A stretch of 64,000 bases of DNA, taken from assembly GCF_004362855.1 (NCBI RefSeq), contig NZ_SNXW01000003.1, positions 186,001-250,000 on the forward strand. Direction: 5' to 3'. This document shows, one piece after another, positions 1 to 7,373 of the stretch. A program made the translations under genes and the position numbers. How positions within the stretch are numbered: position 1 is the stretch's first letter; each line of letters opens with the position of its first letter. The notes under the pieces are model-generated. The model had not been told where the DNA came from and ran no database searches. It saw only the letters and a program-made list of their open reading frames with translations. The stretch comes from Aquabacterium commune. Lineage in GTDB: Bacteria; Pseudomonadota; Gammaproteobacteria; Burkholderiales; Burkholderiaceae_C.

Positions 1-1357
1 CGCCCACCTTCAGCGTCTTGCTGGCCTTCTCGGGCGGCAGCAGGCGCACGGTGCCGTCGATCTCGGGCGCATCGGCGTAGGTGCGGCCCACACCGCCCTT
101 GCGGCCCAGGGCCGGGGCGCTGTCCACCAGCACCTGCATGGTCGCGCCCACACGGCGCTGCAGCTTGGCAATCGACACCGCCTCGGCCACGGCCATGAAG
201 CGGGCGCGGCGTTCCTCGCGAACCTCATCGGGCAAAGCGCCATCGAGCAGGTTGGCCGGTGCGCCCTCGATGGGCGAGTAGGCGAAGCAACCGGCGCGGT
301 CGATCTCGGCTTCTTTCAGGAAATCGAGCAGGTGTTCGAACTCGGCTTCGGTCTCACCGGGGAAGCCGGCGATGAAGGTCGAGCGCACCACGATCTCGGG
401 GCAAATCTCGCGCCAGCGGCGCAGGCGGTCGAGGTTCTTCTCGCCATTGGCCGGGCGCTTCATGCGCTTGAGCACGTCGGGGTGCGAGTGCTGGAACGGC
501 ACGTCCAGGTAAGGCAGCACCAGGCCCTCGGCCATCAACGGGATGACTTCGTCCACGTGCGGGTAGGGGTAGACGTAGTGCAGGCGCACCCAGGCGCCGT
601 GGGCCTTGGCCAACTCGCCCAGCTGGGCGACCAGGTCGAGCATGCGCGTCTTGACCGGCTTGCCGTCCCAGAAGCCCGTGACGTACTTGACGTCCACGCC
701 GTAGGCGCTGGTGTCCTGGCTGATGACGAGCAGCTCTTTCACGCCCGATTCGAACAGCGCGCGGGCCTCGTTGAGCACCTCGCCGATCGGGCGCGAGACC
801 AAATCGCCGCGCATGCTGGGGATGATGCAGAAGCTGCAGCGGTGGTTGCAGCCTTCGGAAATCTTCAGGTAGGCGAAGTGCTTGGGCGTGAGCTTGATGC
901 CTGCAATGCCACGCGCCTCGGGCACCAGGTCGATGAAGGGGTCGTGCGGCTTGGGCACGTGCAGGTGCACCGCGTCCATCACCTCTTGCGTGGCGTGGGG
1001 GCCCGTGACGGCCAGCACGCTGGGGTGCACGTCCTTCACCAGGTTGCTGCCCTCGCCTGCACCGGCCTTGGCGCCCAGGCAACCCGTGACGATGACCTTG
1101 CCGTTTTCGGCCAGGGCCTCACCGATGGTGTCCAGGCTTTCCTTGACGGCGTCGTCGATGAAGCCGCAGGTGTTGACGATGACCAGGTCGGCGCCCGCGA
1201 AGGTCTTGCTGGTTTCGTAGCCCTCAGCGCGGAGCTGGGTCAGGATCAGTTCGGAGTCCGTCAGGGCCTTTGGGCACCCAAGGCTCACGAAGCCGATTTT
1301 GGGGACGGGGCCGGCGGCCGCTGCGGTGCCGCTGGTGGGGGTGTGTTCGCTGCTCAT
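1..1357 (-). CDS. rimO: Ribosomal protein S12 methylthiotransferase RimO (3' end outside window)
   Basis: Radical-SAM enzyme that adds a methylthio group to the conserved aspartate of ribosomal protein S12. The ATG at 1357 opens [10 protein letters not shown], and a typical MTTase N-domain follows with its three cluster cysteines (LGCPKA, NTCGFI, GCLGA). The radical-SAM signature [14 protein letters not shown] follows. 452 residues lie inside the window. The frame is still open at base 1 in the C-terminal TRAM-like part ([19 protein letters not shown]), so only the last residues are missing. The family is usually about 440-470 aa, so the gene looks intact. It marks the core-genome left boundary of the accessory region that follows. 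No strong ribosome-binding site is visible upstream. Confidence 0.96.
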   Translation of the reverse strand, partial: MSSEHTPTSGTAAAAGPVPKIGFVSLGCPKALTDSELILTQLRAEGYETSKTFAGADLVIVNTCGFIDDAVKESLDTIGEALAENGKVIVTGCLGAKAGAGEGSNLVKDVHPSVLAVTGPHATQEVMDAVHLHVPKPHDPFIDLVPEARGIAGIKLTPKHFAYLKISEGCNHRCSFCIIPSMRGDLVSRPIGEVLNEARALFESGVKELLVISQDTSAYGVDVKYVTGFWDGKPVKTRMLDLVAQLGELAKAHGAWVRLHYVYPYPHVDEVIPLMAEGLVLPYLDVPFQHSHPDVLKRMKRPANGEKNLDRLRRWREICPEIVVRSTFIAGFPGETEAEFEHLLDFLKEAEIDRAGCFAYSPIEGAPANLLDGALPDEVREERRARFMAVAEAVSIAKLQRRVGATMQVLVDSAPALGRKGGVGRTYADAPEIDGTVRLLPPEKASKTLKVG

Positions 1358-1772
1358 GGGGCAGGATTGTCCGGCAAATCGGGGGCGGGGTGGTGAGCGG
1401 GTTGGGTTGGTGGGTGAGCTTGGGCTGGGGTGGGCGGGGAATGCGTTGAATCGGGTGACTGGTTTGCAGCGTGAGCGGCCGGTCAACCCTGTACGGTCGC
1501 GCCGTAGCTTGGTCGCCGCGTTGGAAGCCGCGCAGCGGTCATTCGAGAGCGCCGGCGATCGACCCACTCCAGCCATCGATAGCACCCGACCAATCTCCCC
1601 AAAGCTGTCGTTTGCTCTGTAGGCGGGCGAAGACGGCCAAAACATGCTTCCGAACCATCTGTCGCTGTGAACATCTGAAGACGCCCAAACGTACAGCATC
1701 TCGCCGACCACAAAAGGCAAAGAATCTCTTTACACTGGGTTCAATCTCTGGAGCAAGTTTCAAAGACGTGCG
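1358..1772. other. Gene-free spacer between rimO and the sirtuin operon
   Basis: These 415 bases separate the divergent rimO and sirtuin genes. Small reading frames here have no recognisable domain and no Shine-Dalgarno sequence. A motif agcggtcattcg sits at 1534-1545, and a near copy (agcggtcgttcg) lies in the next gene-free spacer at 4572-4583. The sirtuin promoter should be here, but I cannot point to a convincing -35/-10 pair. The ctttacact at about 1730-1738 is the best -10-like stretch. Confidence 0.6.
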
Positions 1773-2537
1773 ATGACCTCTGCTGATTTCCAACCCAAGA
1801 TGGTTACAGCGCTGCGAGAAGCGAAAAAAAAAACCGTGCTGACTGGTGCAGGTGTCTCCGCTGAAAGCGGCATTCCGACATTTCGCGATGCTTTGACAGG
1901 CCTTTGGCAGCATTTCGATGCAGAGAGGCTCGCGACGCCCGAGGCATTCCAGCGCGATCCTGCCTTGGTGTGGGGCTGGTATGAATGGCGGCGCATGAAG
2001 GTCCTTGCGGCGCAGCCCAATGCTGTCCACCTGGCCATTTCCGCGTTGGCCGATCGGGTGTCGCACCTGTCTCTGTTCACCCAAAACGTCGATGATCTGC
2101 ATGAGCGAGCCGGAAGCACCGATGTTCAGCACCTCCACGGCAGCCTTCTTCATCCGCGTTGTTTCGAATGCGGGAATCCATTCACGCTACCGGATGGCAT
2201 TCCTGAGGAGCCTCACGCTGGACGGCGCTTGTCGCCTCCAAAGTGTCAGGCATGCGGGGGCCTGGTCCGGCCGGGCGTCGTGTGGTTCAACGAGGCGCTG
2301 CCTGCGCATATCCTCAGTAGCGCAATGGAATCGGCCAGGTCATGTGACCTGCTGATCGTGTTGGGTACTTCGGGTGTGGTCTATCCCGTAGCCCATCTCC
2401 CCGAAGTGGCGCGGAGTTCAGGTCGAAAAATCATTCAGATCAATTCAGCTCCAAGCGAACTGGACAGCATCTGCACTTGGAATGTGAGGGGACGTGCCGG
2501 GCAACTGTTTCCAACATTGCTCAGTCGTGCATTCTGA
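1773..2537 (+). CDS. Sir2-family NAD-dependent protein deacylase (zinc-binding, YxxR type)
   Basis: NAD-dependent lysine deacylase of 254 aa. The sirtuin signatures are present in order: GAGVSAESGIPTFR (residues 25-38, NAD loop), TQNVDD (103-108), the catalytic histidine in HLHGS (His122), four zinc cysteines as CFEC and CQAC (130/133 and 158/161), and VWFNE (170-174). Tyr70 and Arg73 in YEWR match the Tyr/Arg pair that class III sirtuins (SIRT5, CobB) use to bind acidic acyl groups, so desuccinylase/demalonylase activity is possible. The product of such a reaction is O-acyl-ADP-ribose. The zinc site and short length argue against the large Sir2-like NADase effectors of defence systems. It is the first gene of a three-gene operon; the next gene starts 33 bases after its stop. 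The ribosome-binding site is weak. Confidence 0.93.
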   Translation: MTSADFQPKMVTALREAKKKTVLTGAGVSAESGIPTFRDALTGLWQHFDAERLATPEAFQRDPALVWGWYEWRRMKVLAAQPNAVHLAISALADRVSHLSLFTQNVDDLHERAGSTDVQHLHGSLLHPRCFECGNPFTLPDGIPEEPHAGRRLSPPKCQACGGLVRPGVVWFNEALPAHILSSAMESARSCDLLIVLGTSGVVYPVAHLPEVARSSGRKIIQINSAPSELDSICTWNVRGRAGQLFPTLLSRAF

Positions 2538-2570
2538 AAGCTGGCTAACTTGTGAAATGAGGGAAACACA

Positions 2571-4034
2571 GTGAAAGGGCAATGGATCCGTGAAATGGGC
2601 GAGACGGCATCGCCGATTGCCGTGGTGTTCGTGCATGGTATTTTGTCCGATGGTGAAACTTGTTGGCGTCATCCGAATGGCGCTTACTGGCCAGGCATGC
2701 TCGCCAATCATGATGCCTTCGGGAACATGGGCATCTATACATTCACATACCACACCGGCGTCTTCAGCGGCTCCTACGACCTTGGCGACATTGTCGATTC
2801 TCTGAAGGAATGCCTGCACCTCGATGGTGTCAATCGGGCGCGCAAGATTGTCTTCGTTGCTCACAGCATGGGGGGAATTGTTGTTCGGCGCTACGTCGTC
2901 CAGTGTTGCGATGAATTGGTGGAGCGAGGCGTAGAGCTGGGGCTTTTTCTCATTGCATCACCTTCCTTGGGCTCGCCCTATGCAAACTGGCTGAGTCCCC
3001 TCGCAAAATTCATGGGGCATACGCAAGGTCAGGCGCTGGAGTTTTGCCAAAGCAATGCCTGGCTCAATGATCTGAACAGTGACTTCCGCAATGTGCTCGC
3101 ACGCGGCAAGTTGGTGATTCAAGGCCGAGAACTGGTGGAAGACCAGTTCGTGGTCCTCAAGCGCTTCCATTGGTTCAAGCAGGTCGTGCCCCCATTCAGC
3201 GGCATCGCCTATTTCGGCAATTCACTCAAGGTGCCCTTGTCGGATCACTTCTCCATCGCCAAGCCGATGGACACTCAGGCACTCCAGCACCGCGCACTAT
3301 GCAGCTTCATTGAAAATCTCGCGAAGCAGCAGAGCACCGCCGACAGTGTCTGGGAATGTGCGGGAAGCCACCGGGCCAGCGTGGGAGCCAGTGAAATCAC
3401 CATCGTTGCGGGACGAATCGAAGAGTACCCGCTTGGTTCCGCAGCATTGGTGCTGCCCTGCAATGAGTACTTTGAAGATCGCTGCACCAGCGATACCAGG
3501 ACCGCGTTAGGCGTATACATCAGCAAGCATTGCGCTGGCGCGACATCCGATTTCTCGGATGCGGTCAAGCAACATTGTCAGACAAGGTTCGGTCCCGGGA
3601 CAACGCAGCAAAAGACGATGGATGAGTCGGGTGAAAGCTATGGCCCAGGCCGAGCTATCCTTGTCGAGGATCCGTCGCAGAGGGCCGCCGCCATTGTGTT
3701 GGTTTCCACGACAACGCAGCGAGCCGGGCGAGGGCTGGCCGCAAGGATGTCCTATGTGTTCGATGGTGTGCGGGAGCTTTTCGAGTTGCTGGCGGACCAT
3801 CGCATCAACGAAGTGGTGATGCCGGTGCTCGGGGCCGGGCATGGCGGAATCGATCCGCAACTGGCGCTCGGGGGACTGGTGCTGGCGCTTGCGGAAGCCA
3901 TCCGGTATGGACCCGACCGGCAGCAGCGCAAAAAAATCACCATCGTAGTTTTCCAGCGAGAAAAAAGTGCGCCTCCAGATGTGGCGCCAAGCGGTGTCCG
4001 CAAGGCGCTGGAACTCGTGGCCAACAAAACGTAG
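2571..4034 (+). CDS. Alpha/beta-hydrolase (esterase/lipase-like) fused to a macro domain
   Basis: A 487-aa two-domain protein with no signal peptide or membrane segment, so probably cytosolic. Residues 14-250 form an alpha/beta-hydrolase: VVFVHGILSDGE (oxyanion-hole strand), nucleophile elbow AHSMGG with Ser99, and SDHFSIAKP carrying the likely catalytic His226. This is the PGAP1/DUF676-like esterase type. Residues 272-465 form a macro domain: EITIVAGRI, then ALVLPCNEYFEDR at the first nucleotide-binding loop, and VVMPVLGAGHGGID (415-428) at the second. The NEYFED and LGAGHGG motifs resemble the macro domain of Thoeris ThsA proteins rather than MacroD/YmdB hydrolases; this is from memory and was not searched. 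The likely meaning is that an ADP-ribose-type ligand binds the macro domain and controls the hydrolase. It sits between the sirtuin and OGFr genes. Confidence 0.85.
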   Translation: MKGQWIREMGETASPIAVVFVHGILSDGETCWRHPNGAYWPGMLANHDAFGNMGIYTFTYHTGVFSGSYDLGDIVDSLKECLHLDGVNRARKIVFVAHSMGGIVVRRYVVQCCDELVERGVELGLFLIASPSLGSPYANWLSPLAKFMGHTQGQALEFCQSNAWLNDLNSDFRNVLARGKLVIQGRELVEDQFVVLKRFHWFKQVVPPFSGIAYFGNSLKVPLSDHFSIAKPMDTQALQHRALCSFIENLAKQQSTADSVWECAGSHRASVGASEITIVAGRIEEYPLGSAALVLPCNEYFEDRCTSDTRTALGVYISKHCAGATSDFSDAVKQHCQTRFGPGTTQQKTMDESGESYGPGRAILVEDPSQRAAAIVLVSTTTQRAGRGLAARMSYVFDGVRELFELLADHRINEVVMPVLGAGHGGIDPQLALGGLVLALAEAIRYGPDRQQRKKITIVVFQREKSAPPDVAPSGVRKALELVANKT

Positions 4035-4047
4035 TGGAGACCCATCC

Positions 4048-4563
4048 ATGACGCAATCGATGGAATCCATTCGGAACTATCTGGGCTATGGGGGCACGGA
4101 TCACCGGCAACGCACATTGGATGAGGCTCTTGGCTGGGATGATGCGATGCTGGAAAGCACACACGATTTTGTTCAGTGGTGGTTTCCCCTGGCTGAGCCC
4201 AGTGCCTTTAGCCACCATGCGCCGATGGCGAGCCTGTCCGAATTCGAAATACTTGGGAATGACGAACGTGTGAGAGTCGGGGTTGAGCGAGCGATGCACC
4301 GCATGCTGCGCTTTTACGGTTTGCGCTTGAACGCATCAGGTGTGATTGAGAAGACGGATCAGTGGGATGTACGCAGCCGAAACTGGGCGTGCAGGCATAC
4401 CCACAACGACTTGCGGCTGACACGCATGCTGAAGTCCCTGAGTCTGCTGGGCCAGCGGGCGCATGCCAGAGTTCTGCTTGCAGCATTGGAACAAATCGTC
4501 AACGAGGAGCGTGCTTCGAGTGAAGCTACGCCGTTGCGGTTTTGGCGTGAAGCGCTGCTTTGA
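4048..4563 (+). CDS. Opioid growth factor receptor (OGFr) conserved-domain protein
   Basis: A small protein of 171 aa. It matches the conserved N-terminal region of animal OGFR: MLESTHDFVQWWFPL (residues 34-48; OGFR has LLENNHSYIQWLFPL), then EPS..HHAP, MLRFYGLRL (86-94), RNW (111-113), HNDLRLTRMLKSLSLLG (119-135) and a terminal FWREAL. I chose the ATG at 4048 because gtggag at 4034-4039 gives a good ribosome-binding site. The frame stays open further upstream inside the previous gene. The gap to that gene's stop is 13 bases, so the two are probably cotranslated. It appears all-helical, with no enzyme motif, signal peptide or membrane helix. The biochemical role of the bacterial OGFr domain is unknown to me. 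Linkage to a sirtuin and a macro domain suggests a part in ADP-ribose or acyl-ADP-ribose metabolism. Confidence 0.87.
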   Translation: MTQSMESIRNYLGYGGTDHRQRTLDEALGWDDAMLESTHDFVQWWFPLAEPSAFSHHAPMASLSEFEILGNDERVRVGVERAMHRMLRFYGLRLNASGVIEKTDQWDVRSRNWACRHTHNDLRLTRMLKSLSLLGQRAHARVLLAALEQIVNEERASSEATPLRFWREALL

Positions 4564-4860
4564 CGTGTTGTAGCGGTCGTTCGCCAATGGCAGCTTCTGG
4601 CCGGATGCGGGTGCCGCCCCGGCTAACTTCATCACCCTAGAGCAGTCGCTCAGGGGGCACGTCCTGTCCGGCCGGTTTAAGGCGAGCAATCCGGAGAGCT
4701 GACGGGCTCGACCCGGCCAGGAACTGACGTTCGCAATGGGCGGCTTTGAAGAAGCGCATAAACGTTGGCTTCCAGCACAACTAATCTCCGCACTCGGCGA
4801 CGGGCACAAAGATTTGTAACATCCATCCTCCCTCTTGATGAGGCCCTTAGATCTCAATGC
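4564..4860. other. Gene-free spacer between the two accessory cassettes
   Basis: No credible coding sequence is present. The stretch contains agcggtcgttcg (4572-4583), nearly identical to a motif in the spacer before the sirtuin (1534-1545). Several related gacgttcg/ggccgg words follow, which gives the impression of a degraded dispersed repeat. I see no transposase remnant and no terminator with a T-run after the OGFr gene. Confidence 0.5.
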
Positions 4861-4869
4861 TGCTATAAC
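4861..4869 (+). promoter_or_regulatory. Extended -10 promoter candidate for the second cassette
   Basis: TGCTATAAC is an extended -10 element (TGn followed by TATAAC). It lies 45 bases before the GTG start at 4914, giving a leader of roughly 38 bases that carries a strong ribosome-binding site (agaggagg, 4901-4908). No good -35 lies at the usual distance, which is common for extended -10 promoters. If correct, the 4914-6923 cassette is transcribed separately from the sirtuin operon. Confidence 0.5.
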
Positions 4870-4913
4870 ACCGTAATCTACATATCGGCGCCAAGACGAG
4901 AGAGGAGGCAAGC

Positions 4914-6311
4914 GTGAACACTCGACTTCGCACGCGGTACCGTTATGCCTCCAGAGGCAAAACGTGGTCGCTGGTCCTCTTGTTGTTTGTTTTGCTGGGA
5001 CAGAGCCTTGACGTCGCAGCTCAACGAGGAAGGCCCTATCGGCCACCAACAAGGCCCGTTACATCGATCGAGCGGGACATCTATCGTGCACCAACAAGCC
5101 AACTGAAGGACGAGGCGTTCAGCGGAGTCCGCAGTCCAGGTGGCCCACCGGTCTCGCGGTTCAATCCTGAAGGCTCGAAACGTGCTGCCTTTTGGCAGGC
5201 AGCCACAAATAGCTTCGGCCGACCAACGGCGAGCCTGGGAGAGGCATTTGTCCTCTTGAGGGTGTTCGACAAAGGCGTGGCCATTACGACCAATTTCCTT
5301 CAAGGTGGTGCTGCAGATGCACCTGTGCTGGTGCTGCCTCACGAGCAGGTAGCTGATGCATCACAGATGTCCGTTGCCCTAAAAACGTTGTTAGGCACTG
5401 ACACAATTCTTGAGTCCACGCGACTCAAGTTGGTTTTCGACCGCGATCCCGCGCTGCCCGAGTTTTCAGCTCTATTCAGCAAAGAAGATCAATCTTTTAT
5501 AATTCCGACAAACTCCTTTGCACATGCTGACCTGTACTTGAAAGACAAGTCACTTGTCTACTCTATTGATCGCATCGATCGCCCTAGTCCACCACCTCGT
5601 TGGGCTGCAAAACTCAATGATTGCTGCGTCAAGACTGGAGTCCCACCTGACTTAGACGGATGGGCCAGGCTAGGCAGTGTTCCATTCAATAAAGGAAAGG
5701 CGCAGCTAGTTTCGCTGTTCAGCGACTCCCAAACCTCTGACAAGTTTTCGTCGCTGCCGCGCTCCTCAAACATTCGAAGTCCGCTTGAACTGAAAGGCGA
5801 CGCACTGAGAGCCATTGAGTCGCTGATCAACTCGGGAGACCCCGGTTCACCTGTAATAGTGGTAGGACACACAGAGAACTCTGGTTTCCGGGTTGAACGA
5901 CCAGGGGGTGAACACATCTCGTTTGACGAGCTCACGCGAATTGCGATTGCTGCAGATCGCCCCGTCTTTTTTGTCGGCTGCTATACCGCCGACCACTTTC
6001 ACTCGATGGCAGACAAGAGCTTCATTCGTGACTACATAGTTTCAGGCACTCTCAACTCCCTGCATCCTCGTGAAGTTGCCCCGAAGGTCCTGGATGCCAT
6101 CAACTCATCTGCGTCACTGAAAGAGTTCACCGAAAGACTTTCGGATGAAACGCTGAACGTGTGGATCTCGAACAACTTTCTGCGAAGCGTAGCCGAGGGC
6201 ACTGCCCGAACTATCCGCGCGCCGATATACAAGAAGACCTCTGACGGGCGGGCCTCAATTGTGGGCTTCATCTTCGTCTATCTGCCCTGCAAATTCTTTG
6301 GTGGATGCTAG
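4914..6311 (+). CDS. Exported hypothetical protein with caspase/CHAT-like His/Cys pattern
   Basis: A 465-aa protein I cannot assign to a named family. A basic N-terminus followed by SLVLLLFVLLGQSLDVAAQ (residues 19-37) looks like a signal peptide, with cleavage after about residue 36. A proline/arginine-rich stretch follows (38-60). Near the C-terminus PVIVVGHTENSG places His319 after a hydrophobic strand, and PVFFVGCYTAD places Cys356 after the next hydrophobic strand. The linker ISFDELTRIA lies between them. This strand-His / DEL helix / strand-Cys arrangement is the pattern of clan CD peptidases (caspase, CHAT). That is a pattern-based inference, not proof of protease activity. The start is GTG at 4914, chosen for the strong agaggagg site at 4901-4908. 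Codon use is markedly AT-richer than neighbours (for example 5461-5520), which points to transfer. Confidence 0.8.
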   Translation: MNTRLRTRYRYASRGKTWSLVLLLFVLLGQSLDVAAQRGRPYRPPTRPVTSIERDIYRAPTSQLKDEAFSGVRSPGGPPVSRFNPEGSKRAAFWQAATNSFGRPTASLGEAFVLLRVFDKGVAITTNFLQGGAADAPVLVLPHEQVADASQMSVALKTLLGTDTILESTRLKLVFDRDPALPEFSALFSKEDQSFIIPTNSFAHADLYLKDKSLVYSIDRIDRPSPPPRWAAKLNDCCVKTGVPPDLDGWARLGSVPFNKGKAQLVSLFSDSQTSDKFSSLPRSSNIRSPLELKGDALRAIESLINSGDPGSPVIVVGHTENSGFRVERPGGEHISFDELTRIAIAADRPVFFVGCYTADHFHSMADKSFIRDYIVSGTLNSLHPREVAPKVLDAINSSASLKEFTERLSDETLNVWISNNFLRSVAEGTARTIRAPIYKKTSDGRASIVGFIFVYLPCKFFGGC

Positions 6312-6320
6312 GATTTGGCA

Positions 6321-6923
6321 ATGTCACGCAGAGTTCTCTTTAATGAGCTTGCAACTCTTTTGGGCCACCTGAATAGGCCAGCCCTTGCAGCACTCATCGC
6401 GAGGTTTCCCGAATTCGGGCCTGAAATTGCACGCGGACCGCATGCGGGGCCCGACGACGAAGACAGGAAGCACCAAGTCGATCGTGCGATGTTTTCCCTG
6501 GCTCTGTCGGAGCAGATCGTGGCCGAAGCGCGGGCGCTTAGTGAGAGAACAATTGCGCGGACTGCATCGCTGTCGTCCTCCAAGCTGGCAGTCGCCCTAA
6601 TCGCGGGCCTCGGCGGGGTGGGAACTCTGGGCGCAATCGGCCTGGGCAAGGAAGACATCGGCCGAATTGGTGGAATTGTGACAGCGGCGATAGCCGTACT
6701 AAATGCAGCACTGGATGCAATGTCTAAACGCTACTCGGGAGCAGAGGCCACAAAGGCGATCGAACTTGGAACCGCAGCATTGACACTCAGCAACTTGAGG
6801 AATGATCTGTTGCTGTTGATCAAGAACGAGCGCCCGATTGATGACATCGCAGTCGCGGCGGACAGGTGCAACGATTTGGCATTGCAATTGAATGCCAAGA
6901 AGGATCAACTTCGCTTAGTTTGA
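6321..6923 (+). CDS. Two-helix membrane protein (SLATT-like architecture), function unknown
   Basis: A 200-aa protein. A charged, mostly helical N-terminal half is followed by two adjacent hydrophobic helices (about residues 86-106, LAVALIAGLGGVGTLGAIGL, and 112-132, IGGIVTAAIAVLNAAL). A C-terminal helical stretch (SKRYSGAEATKAIELG onward) faces the cytoplasm if the topology is in-out-in. Two central helices plus a cytosolic helical tail resemble SLATT-type 2TM proteins linked to bacterial conflict systems, but no family motif settles it. The ATG at 6321 is chosen over the upstream TTG at 6315 because tagga (6309-6313) sits at the right distance. It begins 9 bases after the previous stop, so the two genes almost certainly form one operon. 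Confidence 0.75.
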   Translation: MSRRVLFNELATLLGHLNRPALAALIARFPEFGPEIARGPHAGPDDEDRKHQVDRAMFSLALSEQIVAEARALSERTIARTASLSSSKLAVALIAGLGGVGTLGAIGLGKEDIGRIGGIVTAAIAVLNAALDAMSKRYSGAEATKAIELGTAALTLSNLRNDLLLLIKNERPIDDIAVAADRCNDLALQLNAKKDQLRLV

Positions 6924-7373
6924 CATCCCCCCAGGATCCACCCAACCGTTCTGTCAGTGTGCTCGAAGGAACTGCATTCGTTGGAGACTCGGCCCACAAG
7001 GCTGAACATCAGAAGTCCAGCGAGCCATAGACCTAGACTCGAACAGAGTATCCGGGACCGCCGCCGAATCGTCCATGGGCCGTCCGGGCGGCAGGTTCAA
7101 GGCAGGCGGATGAGATCAGTGGATGTCGGCATCGGGTCGATCGCCGGCCCTGGTGAATGACTGCTGATCGGCATCAGACCCAGCGCTCTTATCGTGACTA
7201 GGTCGACGAGTGGTAACCGGCTGCTCCCAGCCTGATCAGGTCGTTCGACCAGCGAGAAAGCAGACAAACCATGGGACGCATTTCAGCACATGCCATCCGC
7301 CGGCAAAACCGCGCTGATTGCACACTTTGACGCTTGATGACTTGTTCGGCGCCCACCCACTGACGCCGAGCGA
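6924..7373. other. Gene-free spacer at the right edge of the accessory region
   Basis: About 450 bases between the plus-strand 2TM gene and the 3' end of the minus-strand serine hydrolase. Short open frames lack ribosome-binding sites and recognisable domains. It holds aggtcgttcgacc (7238-7250), which again contains the ggtcgttcg word seen in the spacers at 1534 and 4572. I see no tRNA, attachment site, integrase remnant or clear terminator. Confidence 0.5.

Noticed and set aside
332-1396. 354-codon plus-strand frame over rimO
   Set aside because: It is the shadow of rimO, which shows a complete set of cluster cysteines on the minus strand; the plus-strand product is low-complexity His/Val/Gly.
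1773-4563. SirTM-type macrodomain-linked sirtuin system
   Set aside because: Those operons pair a class M sirtuin with a separate macrodomain, a GcvH-like carrier and a lipoate ligase. Here the sirtuin is of the YxxR class, the macro domain is fused to a hydrolase, and the only GcvH is in the housekeeping gcv operon 16 kb away.
1773-6923. Classical Thoeris defence system
   Set aside because: No TIR-domain ThsB gene is present, and the sirtuin is a short zinc-binding deacylase without a SLOG domain.
4914-6923. Bacterial gasdermin plus activating protease
   Set aside because: The partner has two central membrane helices and none of the length or beta-rich character of gasdermins, and the protease-like protein has a signal peptide.
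6957-7160. 67-codon frame in the right spacer of the accessory region
   Set aside because: No ribosome-binding site, no domain, and arginine/serine-rich composition typical of random GC-rich frames.
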